Notes: a model not told the origin generated them from the letters alone. A stretch of DNA of 12,145 bases from Pseudomonadota bacterium (GCA_023434425.1 JAEYSS010000169.1:1-12145), one strand, 5' to 3'; positions 1 to 7,340 are shown, counted from the first letter of the stretch. A program made the numbers and translations.

Positions 1-18
1 GCTAAGTTATTGAAAAAA

Positions 19-95
19 TGGCGCGCTCGAAGAGATTCGAACTCCTGACCCCCAGATTCGTAGTCTGGTGCTCTATCCAGCTGAGCTACGAGCGC
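19..95 (-). tRNA. tRNA-Arg (anticodon ACG)
   Basis: Read on the minus strand, this 77-nt segment folds as a full cloverleaf. The acceptor stem GCGCTCG pairs with CGAGCGC. The D arm carries AGCTGGATA. The anticodon stem CCAGA/TCTGG encloses the loop CTACGAA, giving anticodon ACG, which (as inosine at position 34) reads CGU/CGC/CGA arginine codons. The variable loop is short, the T arm has the TTCGAAT loop, the discriminator base is G, and the CCA end is encoded. A run of six T follows the CCA directly on the transcribed strand and may help termination. The assignment rests on structure and anticodon and is secure. Confidence 0.97.
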
Positions 96-123
96 GCAAG
101 CCGCGGTACCGCGACGGGGGCGG

Positions 124-152
124 AACCTACTCAATTCACCGGGACCGCGCAA
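124..152 (-). promoter_or_regulatory. Possible promoter of the tRNA-Arg gene
   Basis: On the minus strand a TTGCGC hexamer (147-152) and a TAGGTT hexamer (124-129) are separated by exactly 17 nt. They lie about 30 nt upstream of the mature tRNA 5' end. The layout suits a sigma-70 type promoter, but both hexamers match consensus only partly, and such matches occur by chance in GC-rich DNA. Confidence 0.3.
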
Positions 153-212
153 GGCCCAAGCCCGGAATACTGCCCTGCCGTGCAAGCCTCGGATTCTACA
201 GGCAGATGACGC

Positions 213-241
213 TTGCGGGCGAGTATGCCGACCCCTAGAAT
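213..241 (+). promoter_or_regulatory. Possible sigma-70 type promoter of the lipoprotein gene
   Basis: TTGCGG (213-218) and TAGAAT (236-241) are separated by 17 nt, close to the housekeeping consensus. Transcription would start near 248 and leave a leader of roughly 105 nt before the ATG at 354. The call rests on visual consensus matching only. Confidence 0.4.
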
Positions 242-353
242 GTCACAGTCTGCAGAAGGTCCGCCGCGGCAGTTTCCGCCAGGCTGATCGATGCAGCGGG
301 GGGCCCCTTCCAGGCCAGCAGACGTCAGAACAATTAACGCGAGACCGCGCGGC

Positions 354-1559
354 ATGGCACATCCAGTTCGTAATCCGGCGCATAAGAGCCGAATTCTGGC
401 TTCAGCGAGCACACTTGCCCTCGCCCTGCTGCTGTCGGGCTGCTCTTACGTCAGCGACGAGCTGTGGCCTTCGCTGACCGCCGCCGATCCTGTCGGGACC
501 GAACCGGTCGCCCGCCAGCAGATCCCGGCCTCGGCCGCAGAGGCCAATCCGAATCCGACGCTCAGCCCGGGGCCGCAGGCCCAGCCGGCCATGGGCAACA
601 CCAATTTTGTCGTTCCCGGCGTGACCCAGGCGGCTTCCACTGGCACCTTCGTCGGTCAGAAGGTGCAGCAGATGCGCGGCGAGCTGTCGCAGCTCCAGCA
701 GCAGGTCACCCAGCGGAACCAGCAGTTGCAGGGTGTGCGCACCAGCGCGACCCAGAATTCGCAGCGCTACCACGGCATTGTGGCGGCGGTTTCCACCCGC
801 CTGCAGATGGGCACCACACCGGGCAATCCGATCCTGGTCAGCCAGTGGACCCAGGCACAGACCGATCTCGACCGCATGGCTGCCGATGTCGGTAACCTGA
901 GCAATCTGGCGAACCAGGTGGCGGCCGATTCCGCCATGTCGACCTATCTGCTGCAATCGATCAAATCGACCTACAGCCTGCAGGGCGCCATCGACGAGGA
1001 CCACCGCCAGCTTTCGGTGCTGGAAGACGAAACCTCGAAGACGGTCGTGCTGATCGACCGCCTGCTCGGCGAGCTGAGCACCGACGTTGCGCGCCAGACC
1101 AATTACATCGGCGCCGAACGCGCCAACCTGACCACGCTGTCGGCCGCTATCAAACAGGGCGAGTTGCTCGGTCCGGGCTTGGGCAATCGCGCCAATTTCT
1201 ATGCCGGTGCGCAGCAGTTTGCCGCCGCCGACGCCGCCGCAGTTCCTTTCACCGCCGGCGGCCGCACGCCCCTGGTGGTGATCCGCTTCGATCGCGCTGA
1301 CGTGCCCTATCAGCAGGCGCTCTACAACGCCGTGTCGCAGGCGCTGGCCCGCAAGCCGAACGCCGTGTTCGACGTCGTGGCCATCGCCGCCGGCGGCACC
1401 CAGGCGCAGGCCGCCAGCAACCAGAACCAGGCCCGCCGCAACGCCGACCGCGTGGTGCGTTCGCTGGCCGATATGGGCCTGCCGACCAGTCGGGTGAATG
1501 TTTCGGCCGCCAGCAGCGGCCAGGCTGCCGCCAACGAGGTTCAGGTCTTCGTCCGCTAA
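354..1559 (+). CDS. Lipoprotein with degenerate OmpA-like C-terminal domain
   Basis: The 401-residue product is probably exported and lipid-anchored. A short basic N-terminus (R6, K11, R13) is followed by a hydrophobic stretch ending in the lipobox LLSGC, with the modified cysteine at Cys30. After a Pro/Ala/Asn-rich linker, a Gln-rich segment around residues 100-130 (QMRGELSQLQQQVTQRNQQL) looks like a coiled coil. The last about 100 residues resemble an OmpA/peptidoglycan-associated domain in overall pattern, but the usual GHTD and RA motifs are changed (GGTQ at 347-350; Asn363 where Arg is expected). The ATG at 354 is preferred because it places a normal-length signal peptide; an in-frame ATG at 291 would add 21 unlikely residues. 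Neither start has a strong Shine-Dalgarno site. The gene appears monocistronic and ends at a terminator. Its specific role is unknown; an envelope structural role is inferred. Confidence 0.85.
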   Translation: MAHPVRNPAHKSRILASASTLALALLLSGCSYVSDELWPSLTAADPVGTEPVARQQIPASAAEANPNPTLSPGPQAQPAMGNTNFVVPGVTQAASTGTFVGQKVQQMRGELSQLQQQVTQRNQQLQGVRTSATQNSQRYHGIVAAVSTRLQMGTTPGNPILVSQWTQAQTDLDRMAADVGNLSNLANQVAADSAMSTYLLQSIKSTYSLQGAIDEDHRQLSVLEDETSKTVVLIDRLLGELSTDVARQTNYIGAERANLTTLSAAIKQGELLGPGLGNRANFYAGAQQFAAADAAAVPFTAGGRTPLVVIRFDRADVPYQQALYNAVSQALARKPNAVFDVVAIAAGGTQAQAASNQNQARRNADRVVRSLADMGLPTSRVNVSAASSGQAAANEVQVFVR

Positions 1560-1581
1560 GCCGCTCTTACCGAGCACAATA

Positions 1582-1611
1582 AAAAAGCCCGGCCTTTCCG
1601 CCGGGCTTTTT
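1582..1611. terminator. Bidirectional intrinsic terminator
   Basis: AAAAAGCCCGGC (1582-1593) and GCCGGGCTTTTT (1600-1611) form a perfect 12-bp stem around the 6-nt loop CTTTCC. The GC-rich core is flanked by A-runs on the left and T-runs on the right, so it gives a U-tailed hairpin on either strand. It sits 22 nt after the lipoprotein stop and 24 nt after the end of the minus-strand substrate-binding protein gene, and so can serve both converging transcripts. Confidence 0.93.
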
Positions 1612-1635
1612 CGTTGAGGCCCACGCCTCTTGGCA

Positions 1636-3123
1636 TCACTGCCAGGAGACTGCCGTCAGGTCGTTGACGAAGATCGGCGCGCTCACCCAGAAGCCCTTCA
1701 GGCCGGGCTTGTACACGCCGAGACGCGGCAGGTTGTACAGGTAGACATTCACCGCATCGTCGGCCAGCAGGCGCTGCAGATCCTGCAGAGCCTTGGTGCG
1801 CTCGGCCTTGTCCAGCGTGGAGTTGATCTTGGCGATCAGATCCTTGGCTTTCTGGTTGTCATACTGGAAGTAGTAGTCCGGATCAGCATATTTGACGAAG
1901 TCGTTCGGCTCGACATGGCTGATCACGGTCAGGTCGAAATTCTTGTTCTTGAAGGTCGCGTCGAGCCACTGTGCCCATTCGACATTCTCGATCTTGGCAT
2001 TGATGCCGACCTGGCTCAGCATGGCCTGCACCACTTCACCAATCGGGCGTGCATAGGGCGGCGGCGGCAGGCGCAGCGTGACTTCCAGATTGCTGACCCC
2101 GGCCTCCTTCAGCAGCGCCTTGGCCTTGGCCGGGTCGTAGGGATACTGCTTGGTCAGGTCGACGTAAGCCGGGTCATGCGGCGGGAAATGGCTGCCGATG
2201 CGCTTGCCATAGCCTGCGGCGGCCGCCTCGATCACCGCGTCTCGGTCGATCGCCATGGTCAGCGCCCGGCGCACGCGCACGTCGTCGAACGGCTTGCGCT
2301 TGTTGTTGATGATCACCATCGTCTCGCCTTCGGTCGAGCCGGCAGTAACCTTGAAGCGCTTGTCCTTTTCGAACTCGCGCACGTTCTCGCCGGTGATGCC
2401 GATCGGAACGGCATCGATATCGCCCGCGCGCATGGCGGCCACCAGCGCGCCCTGGTCGCTGATGAAGCGGATCTTCACCGACTTGATCTTCACGGCCGAA
2501 GGGTTGCGATAGGTATCGGCGGCCACCAGGGTGACGGAATCGCCCTTCACCCAGTTTTCCAGCCGGTAGGGGCCAGTGCCAACCGGCTTGGTCGCATTGC
2601 CGTCGCTCGACTCCGGCGCGGTGATCACCGCGGTATTTTCGCCAAGGCTGAACAGGAAGGTCGGATCGCTCTTTTTCAGCGTGATCTTCACGGTCTGCGC
2701 GTCAGGCGTTTCGATCGAGGCGATGTTGGTGAACACTGCCTTGCGCTTGTTGGTGCTCTTCTCGCCGGCATATTTCTCGAACGAGAATTTCACATCGGCG
2801 GAATCGAAAGCCGTGCCGTCGTTGAACTTCACGCCCGACTTCAGCTTGAAGGTGAAGGTCTGCATGTCTGGCGACACCGCCCAGCTGTCGGCCAGCAGCG
2901 GCTGCACCTCGGCATTCTCGGCGATCTTCGTCAGGCCCTCGAAGATGTTATAGTGCACCACCTCGCCGATGGCGGCGGCCGGCGCGATGGTGGGATCGAG
3001 GCCGGGCGGCTCCAGCGTCATGGCCAGAACTAAAGAATTCTTGCCTTGTGCGACGGCCTGGCCGCCGGCAAACGACGCTGCCGCCACGCCCAGCGCAGCC
3101 GCAAATAGTTTCCAACCCTGCAT
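1636..3123 (-). CDS. Periplasmic substrate-binding protein, family 5 (peptide/oligopeptide ABC transporter type)
   Basis: The 495-residue product is a solute-binding protein of the DppA/OppA type, which captures a ligand in the periplasm and delivers it to an ABC importer. Residues 1-25 form a Sec signal peptide with likely cleavage after AVA (before Gln26). The family landmark spans about residues 74-116: VQPLLADSW, then a FTFKLKSGVKF stretch, NDGTAFDSADV and FSFEKYAG. Further family features include VGTGPYRLENW and a conserved VRRALTMAIDRDAVI region. Length is usual for the family. It is the last gene of the minus-strand cluster, 12 nt after the peptidase gene, and is followed by a terminator. 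No permease or ATPase genes for it are in the window, so it may dock to a transporter encoded elsewhere. The ligand cannot be told from sequence; peptides are the family default, but sugars, opines and other solutes are also known. Confidence 0.93.
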   Translation of the reverse strand: MQGWKLFAAALGVAAASFAGGQAVAQGKNSLVLAMTLEPPGLDPTIAPAAAIGEVVHYNIFEGLTKIAENAEVQPLLADSWAVSPDMQTFTFKLKSGVKFNDGTAFDSADVKFSFEKYAGEKSTNKRKAVFTNIASIETPDAQTVKITLKKSDPTFLFSLGENTAVITAPESSDGNATKPVGTGPYRLENWVKGDSVTLVAADTYRNPSAVKIKSVKIRFISDQGALVAAMRAGDIDAVPIGITGENVREFEKDKRFKVTAGSTEGETMVIINNKRKPFDDVRVRRALTMAIDRDAVIEAAAAGYGKRIGSHFPPHDPAYVDLTKQYPYDPAKAKALLKEAGVSNLEVTLRLPPPPYARPIGEVVQAMLSQVGINAKIENVEWAQWLDATFKNKNFDLTVISHVEPNDFVKYADPDYYFQYDNQKAKDLIAKINSTLDKAERTKALQDLQRLLADDAVNVYLYNLPRLGVYKPGLKGFWVSAPIFVNDLTAVSWQ

Positions 3124-3128
3124 GACGT

Positions 3129-3135
3129 CCCTCCT
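3129..3135 (-). promoter_or_regulatory. Ribosome binding site of the substrate-binding protein gene
   Basis: AGGAGGG on the minus strand lies 5 nt upstream of the ATG at 3123 and immediately after the stop codon of the preceding peptidase gene. It is the strongest Shine-Dalgarno site in the cluster. It suggests the last gene is translated at a high level, as is common for binding proteins. Confidence 0.85.
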
Positions 3136-4167
3136 TCAGAATTTCCCCGCCGCTGCCAACACATTGCGGGCGGATTTCAGCTGCCCCAACGGTTCGGCGG
3201 CCCAGACGCCGCGCGCCACCGCTCGGGCGACGCAATCGGCGGCTATGCTGCCAATCCTGGCCACCAGCCAGGACCGGTCAACGGCACCTGATGCATCCTG
3301 CCACGTCGCGGTGGCGAGGGCAAAGAGCGTATCGCCGTCGAAGGGCGTATGAACCGGGCGCACCGCGCGCCCCAGACCGTCATGCGCCATGGCCAGAACA
3401 TGCCGCAAATTCGCCTTGTCGAGCGCCGCGTTGGTGGCAATGACCCCGATGCAGGTATGACTGCCCGCGACAGCTCCGCCGATGCGGGACTCGGCCGCGA
3501 TGCCGAGATCGACCCTGCCGGCGGCGAACGGGACTCCCCCGAACTCGCCGTCCTGCTCCCAGGGGGCTGCCCAGAAGCTGTGGTTACCAGGTGTCAGAAC
3601 GCTGCCGACGGGGTTAACCGCCACCATGGCGGCGACAATCAGACCATCATCTTCTACCCAGGATACACTGCCCAGTCCGCCCTTAATCTGACCGGCCATG
3701 GCGCCGTAGCCGGCACCGACATTGCCGAGCGGAAATGGGCCCGCCGCGGCTGCATCGCAAGCCTGCAGTCCCATGCGACGATAGGGCGGCTCGGCGCCCC
3801 AGTCCTTGTCACCGCCATTATGGAGATCGAACAGAATGGCGGCCGGTACGATCGGCACCACATGGCCACGCACCTCCACGCCGCGCTTGCGCTCGGCCAG
3901 CCACTGCATCGCGCCAGAGGCGGCATCGAGGCCGAAGGCCGAACCGCCGGACAGGCAGATTGCATCGACCGCCTGTGCGCTGGCTTCCGGGCGCAGCAGA
4001 TCGGTTTCCCGGGTGCCGGAGCCGCCGCCGCGGACGTCGACCGAGCAGACCGCACGCCCTTCCGGCAGCACGACCGTGACGCCGGAGCGCAGGCTTTCAT
4101 CAACAACATGGCCGACCAGGAGGCCGGGCACGTCAGTCAGGAGATTGAGTGGCCCGGCTTTTCCCAT
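3136..4167 (-). CDS. P1 family peptidase (DmpA / NylC type, peptidase family S58)
   Basis: The 343-residue protein matches the P1/DmpA family of N-terminal-nucleophile hydrolases. Known members are aminopeptidases, beta-peptidyl aminopeptidases, D-esterases and nylon-oligomer hydrolases that activate by cutting themselves into two chains. Visible landmarks are the start NLLTDVPGLLVGH (residues 8-20), the VTVVLPEGRAVCSVDVRGG strand (30-48), ICLSGGSAFGLDAASG (70-85), GNVGAGYGA (148-156) and GSHTCIGVIATNAALDKA (235-252). By analogy with NylC, Thr238 in the last segment is the candidate nucleophile freed by self-cleavage; this is inferred from motif position. No signal peptide is seen, so it is probably cytoplasmic. 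The ATG lies 3 nt after the oxidoreductase stop (TAG TTC ATG), with only a distant GGAG at 4180-4183, which suggests translational coupling. The natural substrate is unknown. Adjacency to a peptide-type binding protein hints at hydrolysis of imported peptide or amide compounds. Confidence 0.9.
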   Translation of the reverse strand: MGKAGPLNLLTDVPGLLVGHVVDESLRSGVTVVLPEGRAVCSVDVRGGGSGTRETDLLRPEASAQAVDAICLSGGSAFGLDAASGAMQWLAERKRGVEVRGHVVPIVPAAILFDLHNGGDKDWGAEPPYRRMGLQACDAAAAGPFPLGNVGAGYGAMAGQIKGGLGSVSWVEDDGLIVAAMVAVNPVGSVLTPGNHSFWAAPWEQDGEFGGVPFAAGRVDLGIAAESRIGGAVAGSHTCIGVIATNAALDKANLRHVLAMAHDGLGRAVRPVHTPFDGDTLFALATATWQDASGAVDRSWLVARIGSIAADCVARAVARGVWAAEPLGQLKSARNVLAAAGKF

Positions 4168-4170
4168 GAA

Positions 4171-6303
4171 CTACAGAGTCTCCGCTTTTGGCCCCATGTT
4201 CAGTGGGTAGCCATAGACCTTATCGAGCGGCATCGCGACCGGATCGACTGCATGCACCGCCAGCTTGCCGCCCATGCAGGCGCCTTCAAAGCTGCCGACG
4301 TTCAGCCCAGTGTAAATCCAGTCGCCTGCGATCACCAGATTGGCGAAACCTGATTCCCAGGCCTTGAGTCGATACCTGGTACTGCCCGGCGGCGAGGTGA
4401 CGTAGCGTTCTGTCGGGTCGATATTCGGTTTCCAGAACTGCTGGCCCAGCCGGGCGACACCGAGCGTCCTGGCATCGTCATAGGGGCAGACCAACTGACC
4501 GAAATCGAAACCGATCATATCGCCCGGCGGATTCACGGCGTTGGTGGTGGATTTCGGCAGCAGCGCACCCATGCAGGCCTGCAGATACTGCTGCGACTGG
4601 GCTTTCACGCGGGCCTTTTCCCGTACGGGATAGTCGTGATCGCTGAACGGCGGCTGTGCTTCGTATTGCGGTGCGGCGCCTGAGAAATACAGCAGCGACT
4701 TCGGCAAATGATCCTCCGGCCAGTCCTCCACCGGGATCAGATCGCTGAAATCGGCCACGCCATCGATCGGGTTCACGAAGGTGGCGCCGATCAGGCGGTC
4801 GTAATTCTTGTACTCAAACGGCAGGCCCATCTCCTTGAGCGTGCGGTTCATCCAGATCTGCAACGTCTGCGTCTGCACCGTCTTGATCTTGTCGACCATC
4901 GGCGGCCATTTCGGGTTGGCCTGCATCAGCTGCGGCGCCAGGATCGGCAGGGCGCCGATGGAAATAGCACAGATCACTATATCCGCGTCGCGACCGACCT
5001 TGAGCCGCTTTTCCCCAACCGGCTGCCACGGCGTCCAATAAGATTCGATATCAACCCTGGCGGCCTTCATGGCCTCGCCTTCGACCAGCTGGTCGTAGCG
5101 CGGGCGATCCGGCCAGACCGGCAGCGTCTTGCCGCCATAGGCCTTGAGCGGCAGATCGAACAGGGGTTCGTAGCCCGCAGCCGGATCCTTCAGCGTCGCC
5201 TGAATGTCGAACACCACTTCATCAACAGCCTTGCCGTCCGGCGTGGCAGTGATCTCGCGCACCTTGTGAAACAGTTCGAATTTCACACCGAGCCGTTTCA
5301 GCACCTGATACAGCGGCGCCACCACGGTATCGCCGGTGCCGGCGGCAAACAGCCAGCCGAACGAACCGAGATAGGCAAATTCGCGCAACGTCCAGTGCAG
5401 ATAGGCACCGGCTGCCATGGCCGGCGGCCGTGTCGTGTCGCCATCGGGATACTGGTAGGACAGGTTCGGCGTGTTCAGGCTGAGCGGCGATGAGATCATC
5501 AGCATCGAGCCGCCGTGACGGGCGAACCAGTCCGAGAAATTCTCATCATCCAGGAAATCGAAACCCTTGTTCAGTACGTCGTCAGCCAGGATGCCGCGCA
5601 GCATGGTCAGGAAATAATCTAACGTAATGTAAAGGTGACGCAGTTGGTCATTCCCGGCAACCAGGTGTTCCGCCGCCTGCTTGAAGATATCGAGGAACTG
5701 CTCGATGCCCCTCTGCAGCGGACCGGCATCGCCGCGCGTCATTGCTTCCATATGGGCGCTCAGGCCCTTCAGCATGACGCCCGCGGCCTTCAGCCGGATA
5801 CTCTGCATCAACGTGCTGCCGGCCGGATGATGATCGGCGAAATGATTGAGGAAGTTGATGATCGCCGTGATCCAGTGCTGCAGCGTCGGCATTGAGGCCG
5901 GCTGCCAGGGCTCGAGCGAATTGCGCGGCAGGTGCAGCGGCCAGTTCACCCAGGCATAGTTGCGGAATTCCCAGCACAGGATGCTGTCGACCGGATAGAA
6001 AGCTTCCTGGAAAGTGGCCAGCGGCTGGCCCGGCGGACGGCCGAGCATGTCGTAGCATTCGGTCATCATCGACAGCGTGTTGTAATACGAGCCGAGGAAG
6101 CCGTGGATGCCGTGCTCCTCGATGCGCTGCCCGAAATCGGGGTTGCGGCCGGTGGCACATTTGCCACCGAGCCGCCAGCCGATGGAATAGACAGTGATGT
6201 CGTACATATCGGCGGCGCCGGGCCGCGATGCCAGATAGAAAGCGCTTGTCAGTGCGGCGACACCGCCGCCCAGTATGGCAATCTTCCGTTTGGTATCGGA
6301 CAT
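4171..6303 (-). CDS. FAD-dependent oxidoreductase (phytoene desaturase / flavin amine oxidase-like)
   Basis: The 710-residue product has an N-terminal Rossmann dinucleotide-binding motif (IAILGGGVAALTSAFYLA, residues 8-25). Next come the RLGGKCATGRN motif (47-57 when counted from the upstream TTG, 44-54 from this ATG) and EEHGIHGFLGSYYN, typical of the phytoene-desaturase/amine-oxidase superfamily. The C-terminal FAD-contact motif LVIAGDWIYTGLNVGSFEGA starts near residue 656. At about 710 residues it is longer than the usual 450-550; the extra length is a largely helical middle section after about residue 120. The reaction is unknown: members desaturate, isomerise or oxidise isoprenoids, amines or other substrates. 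An in-frame TTG nine bases upstream (6312) is possible, but the AGGGGG at 6314-6319 is 10 nt from the ATG and only 1 nt from the TTG, so the ATG is chosen. It lies 79 nt downstream of the methyltransferase gene and is tightly linked to the peptidase gene. Confidence 0.88.
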   Translation of the reverse strand: MSDTKRKIAILGGGVAALTSAFYLASRPGAADMYDITVYSIGWRLGGKCATGRNPDFGQRIEEHGIHGFLGSYYNTLSMMTECYDMLGRPPGQPLATFQEAFYPVDSILCWEFRNYAWVNWPLHLPRNSLEPWQPASMPTLQHWITAIINFLNHFADHHPAGSTLMQSIRLKAAGVMLKGLSAHMEAMTRGDAGPLQRGIEQFLDIFKQAAEHLVAGNDQLRHLYITLDYFLTMLRGILADDVLNKGFDFLDDENFSDWFARHGGSMLMISSPLSLNTPNLSYQYPDGDTTRPPAMAAGAYLHWTLREFAYLGSFGWLFAAGTGDTVVAPLYQVLKRLGVKFELFHKVREITATPDGKAVDEVVFDIQATLKDPAAGYEPLFDLPLKAYGGKTLPVWPDRPRYDQLVEGEAMKAARVDIESYWTPWQPVGEKRLKVGRDADIVICAISIGALPILAPQLMQANPKWPPMVDKIKTVQTQTLQIWMNRTLKEMGLPFEYKNYDRLIGATFVNPIDGVADFSDLIPVEDWPEDHLPKSLLYFSGAAPQYEAQPPFSDHDYPVREKARVKAQSQQYLQACMGALLPKSTTNAVNPPGDMIGFDFGQLVCPYDDARTLGVARLGQQFWKPNIDPTERYVTSPPGSTRYRLKAWESGFANLVIAGDWIYTGLNVGSFEGACMGGKLAVHAVDPVAMPLDKVYGYPLNMGPKAETL

Positions 6304-6313
6304 CGGCTGCAAT

Positions 6314-6319
6314 CCCCCT
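6314..6319 (-). promoter_or_regulatory. Ribosome binding site deciding the oxidoreductase start
   Basis: AGGGGG on the minus strand lies 10 nt from the ATG at 6303 but only 1 nt from the in-frame TTG at 6312. The spacing therefore favours the ATG and a 710-residue product. Confidence 0.6.
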
Positions 6320-6382
6320 GTATATCGCTGCCGTCATGCTCCGGCAGTCATGCGACCATTGACGCGTACCGGGAGATCTTGC

Positions 6383-6871
6383 TCAAGCCTTCAGATAGAC
6401 AAAATAGCGCTCGGGGGGTATCGACACTGGAACCGGCTGCGACAGCAGATCGGGATGTGTCAGTTTCTGGTCGCTGAGCAGCAGCGCGCCTTTCGCCAAT
6501 AGCGGCGGCACCCACTCACTCATCTGCACAACTTGGCGCGCATTGGCCTCCGGATCGCCCAGACCCACATCGCTATGCACCATCGCCGCCCCGCCGGGAT
6601 GACGCGCGGCGAAAGCCGGCAGGCTGTCGCCAAATTCGCCGAGCATCAGACGGTTGGCTGGCGGTATCGACAGCGGGTTGGCATTGACGGTGCGGTCGAA
6701 GGCGTAGACGCGCTCCGCACCCAGCCCGGCACGCAGGTGATCATAGGTGCGGCCGTTGCCAAGGCCGATTTCCAGCACCGGGCCCGGACGATCCCTGACC
6801 CAGTCGATGGCCCAGTTCAGCAGCTCGCGCTGCACGGACAGGCGCGCGATGAAGCTATCCAGCCGGCTCAT
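6383..6871 (-). CDS. Small class I SAM-dependent methyltransferase (Methyltransf_17-like)
   Basis: The 162-residue protein has a class I methyltransferase fold signature. Motif I is VLEIGLGNGRT (residues 32-42), the SAM-binding glycine-rich loop. The acidic residue ending the second strand is Asp59 (VYAFD), and VHSDVGLGD (98-106) fills the motif IV region. The short N-terminal helix SFIARLSVQRELLNWAIDWV and the compact size resemble a family of small SAM methyltransferases found in alphaproteobacteria (recalled as Pfam Methyltransf_17; to be confirmed by profile search). Such short proteins lack a substrate-recognition domain, so the methyl acceptor cannot be inferred. The start is 7 nt after the cyclic-nucleotide-binding gene's stop, which implies co-transcription. 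A 79-nt gap with a weak hairpin separates it from the oxidoreductase gene. Confidence 0.85.
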   Translation of the reverse strand: MSRLDSFIARLSVQRELLNWAIDWVRDRPGPVLEIGLGNGRTYDHLRAGLGAERVYAFDRTVNANPLSIPPANRLMLGEFGDSLPAFAARHPGGAAMVHSDVGLGDPEANARQVVQMSEWVPPLLAKGALLLSDQKLTHPDLLSQPVPVSIPPERYFVYLKA

Positions 6872-6878
6872 TCCGGAA

Positions 6879-7334
6879 TCAACTCTTCAATTTGGCGGAA
6901 AGTTCGCGCAGATCCGCTGTGGTGCGATCGAGACGCTGCGCCAGCACGCGCATGATCTCGATGGCGATCTGCGGAAAATCGGCGATCAGGCGGAAGAACA
7001 GATCCTTCTCGATCCGCAGTACCGTGGTTTCCTGCGTCGCGGTCACTGTCGCGGTGCGGGGTACATCGCAGAGGATTGCAATTTCACCGACGAAATCGTT
7101 CTGGCGCAGATGCGCCACTTTCAGAGGTCCGGATGGCGTATTGACCACCACATCGGCTTCCCCGCCGATGATGACAAAGGCCGCATCGCCCGGATCGCCC
7201 TGGTGGAAGAGAACATCGCCCGGTTTGTAGGTCAGCCGCTGGCTGGTGAAAGCCAGCAGCTTCAGCTTCGATGGCTCGATCTTGGCGAATAGCGGAATCC
7301 GCCGCAGCAGTTCGACTTCTTCAATCAGGCTCAT
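6879..7334 (-). CDS. Stand-alone cyclic nucleotide-binding domain protein
   Basis: The 151-residue protein is essentially one CNBD, the beta-roll fold that binds cAMP or cGMP in CRP, PKA regulatory subunits and gated channels. It starts with the helix MSLIEEVELLRRIPLFAKI, followed by the LTYKPGDVLFHQGDPGDAAF strand region (34-53). The phosphate-binding cassette is FVGEIAILCDVPRTA (81-95), with Gly83, Glu84, Arg93 and Thr94 retained as in functional cNMP binders. A C-terminal helix runs to the end (RVLAQRLDRTTADLRELSAKL). There is no helix-turn-helix or catalytic domain, so it is unlikely to be a transcription factor and more likely a regulatory subunit. The start at 7334 is supported by GGAGAG (7341-7346) 6 nt upstream; the same frame is open to 7460, but that extension overlaps the preceding ABC gene and is out of character. 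It lies 25 nt after the ABC-type gene, which makes that protein its most likely partner. Confidence 0.9.
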   Translation of the reverse strand: MSLIEEVELLRRIPLFAKIEPSKLKLLAFTSQRLTYKPGDVLFHQGDPGDAAFVIIGGEADVVVNTPSGPLKVAHLRQNDFVGEIAILCDVPRTATVTATQETTVLRIEKDLFFRLIADFPQIAIEIMRVLAQRLDRTTADLRELSAKLKS

Positions 7335-7340
7335 GATCCG

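Noticed and set aside
19..95. tRNA-Arg gene as an integration site for a genomic island
   Set aside because: No integrase, no direct repeat of the tRNA 3' end elsewhere in the window, and no compositional break were seen.
291..353. Upstream start (ATG at 291) for the lipoprotein
   Set aside because: It would add 21 residues before a signal peptide that already has a normal basic start at the ATG at 354, pushing the lipobox cysteine to residue 51.
402..1577. Long minus-strand open frame (391 codons) opposite the lipoprotein gene
   Set aside because: It is a mirror of a GC-rich real gene: rich in His/Gly/Arg/Leu, without recognisable motifs. The plus strand has a clear lipobox and OmpA-like pattern.
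1630..3033. Plus-strand open frame of 467 codons opposite the substrate-binding protein gene
   Set aside because: The composition (Arg/His/Gly/Leu-rich, no domain) is that of an antisense shadow. It crosses the real gene, which has a strong RBS, signal peptide and family motifs.
3349..4353. Plus-strand open frame of 334 codons across the peptidase and oxidoreductase ends
   Set aside because: It spans the junction of two well-supported minus-strand genes and has no recognisable domain, so it is an antisense artefact.
6328..6347. Small inverted repeat CTGCCG...CGGCAG in the 79-nt gap between methyltransferase and oxidoreductase genes
   Set aside because: It has only 6 bp of stem with an 8-nt loop and no T-run on the transcribed strand, so it is not a convincing terminator or regulatory RNA.
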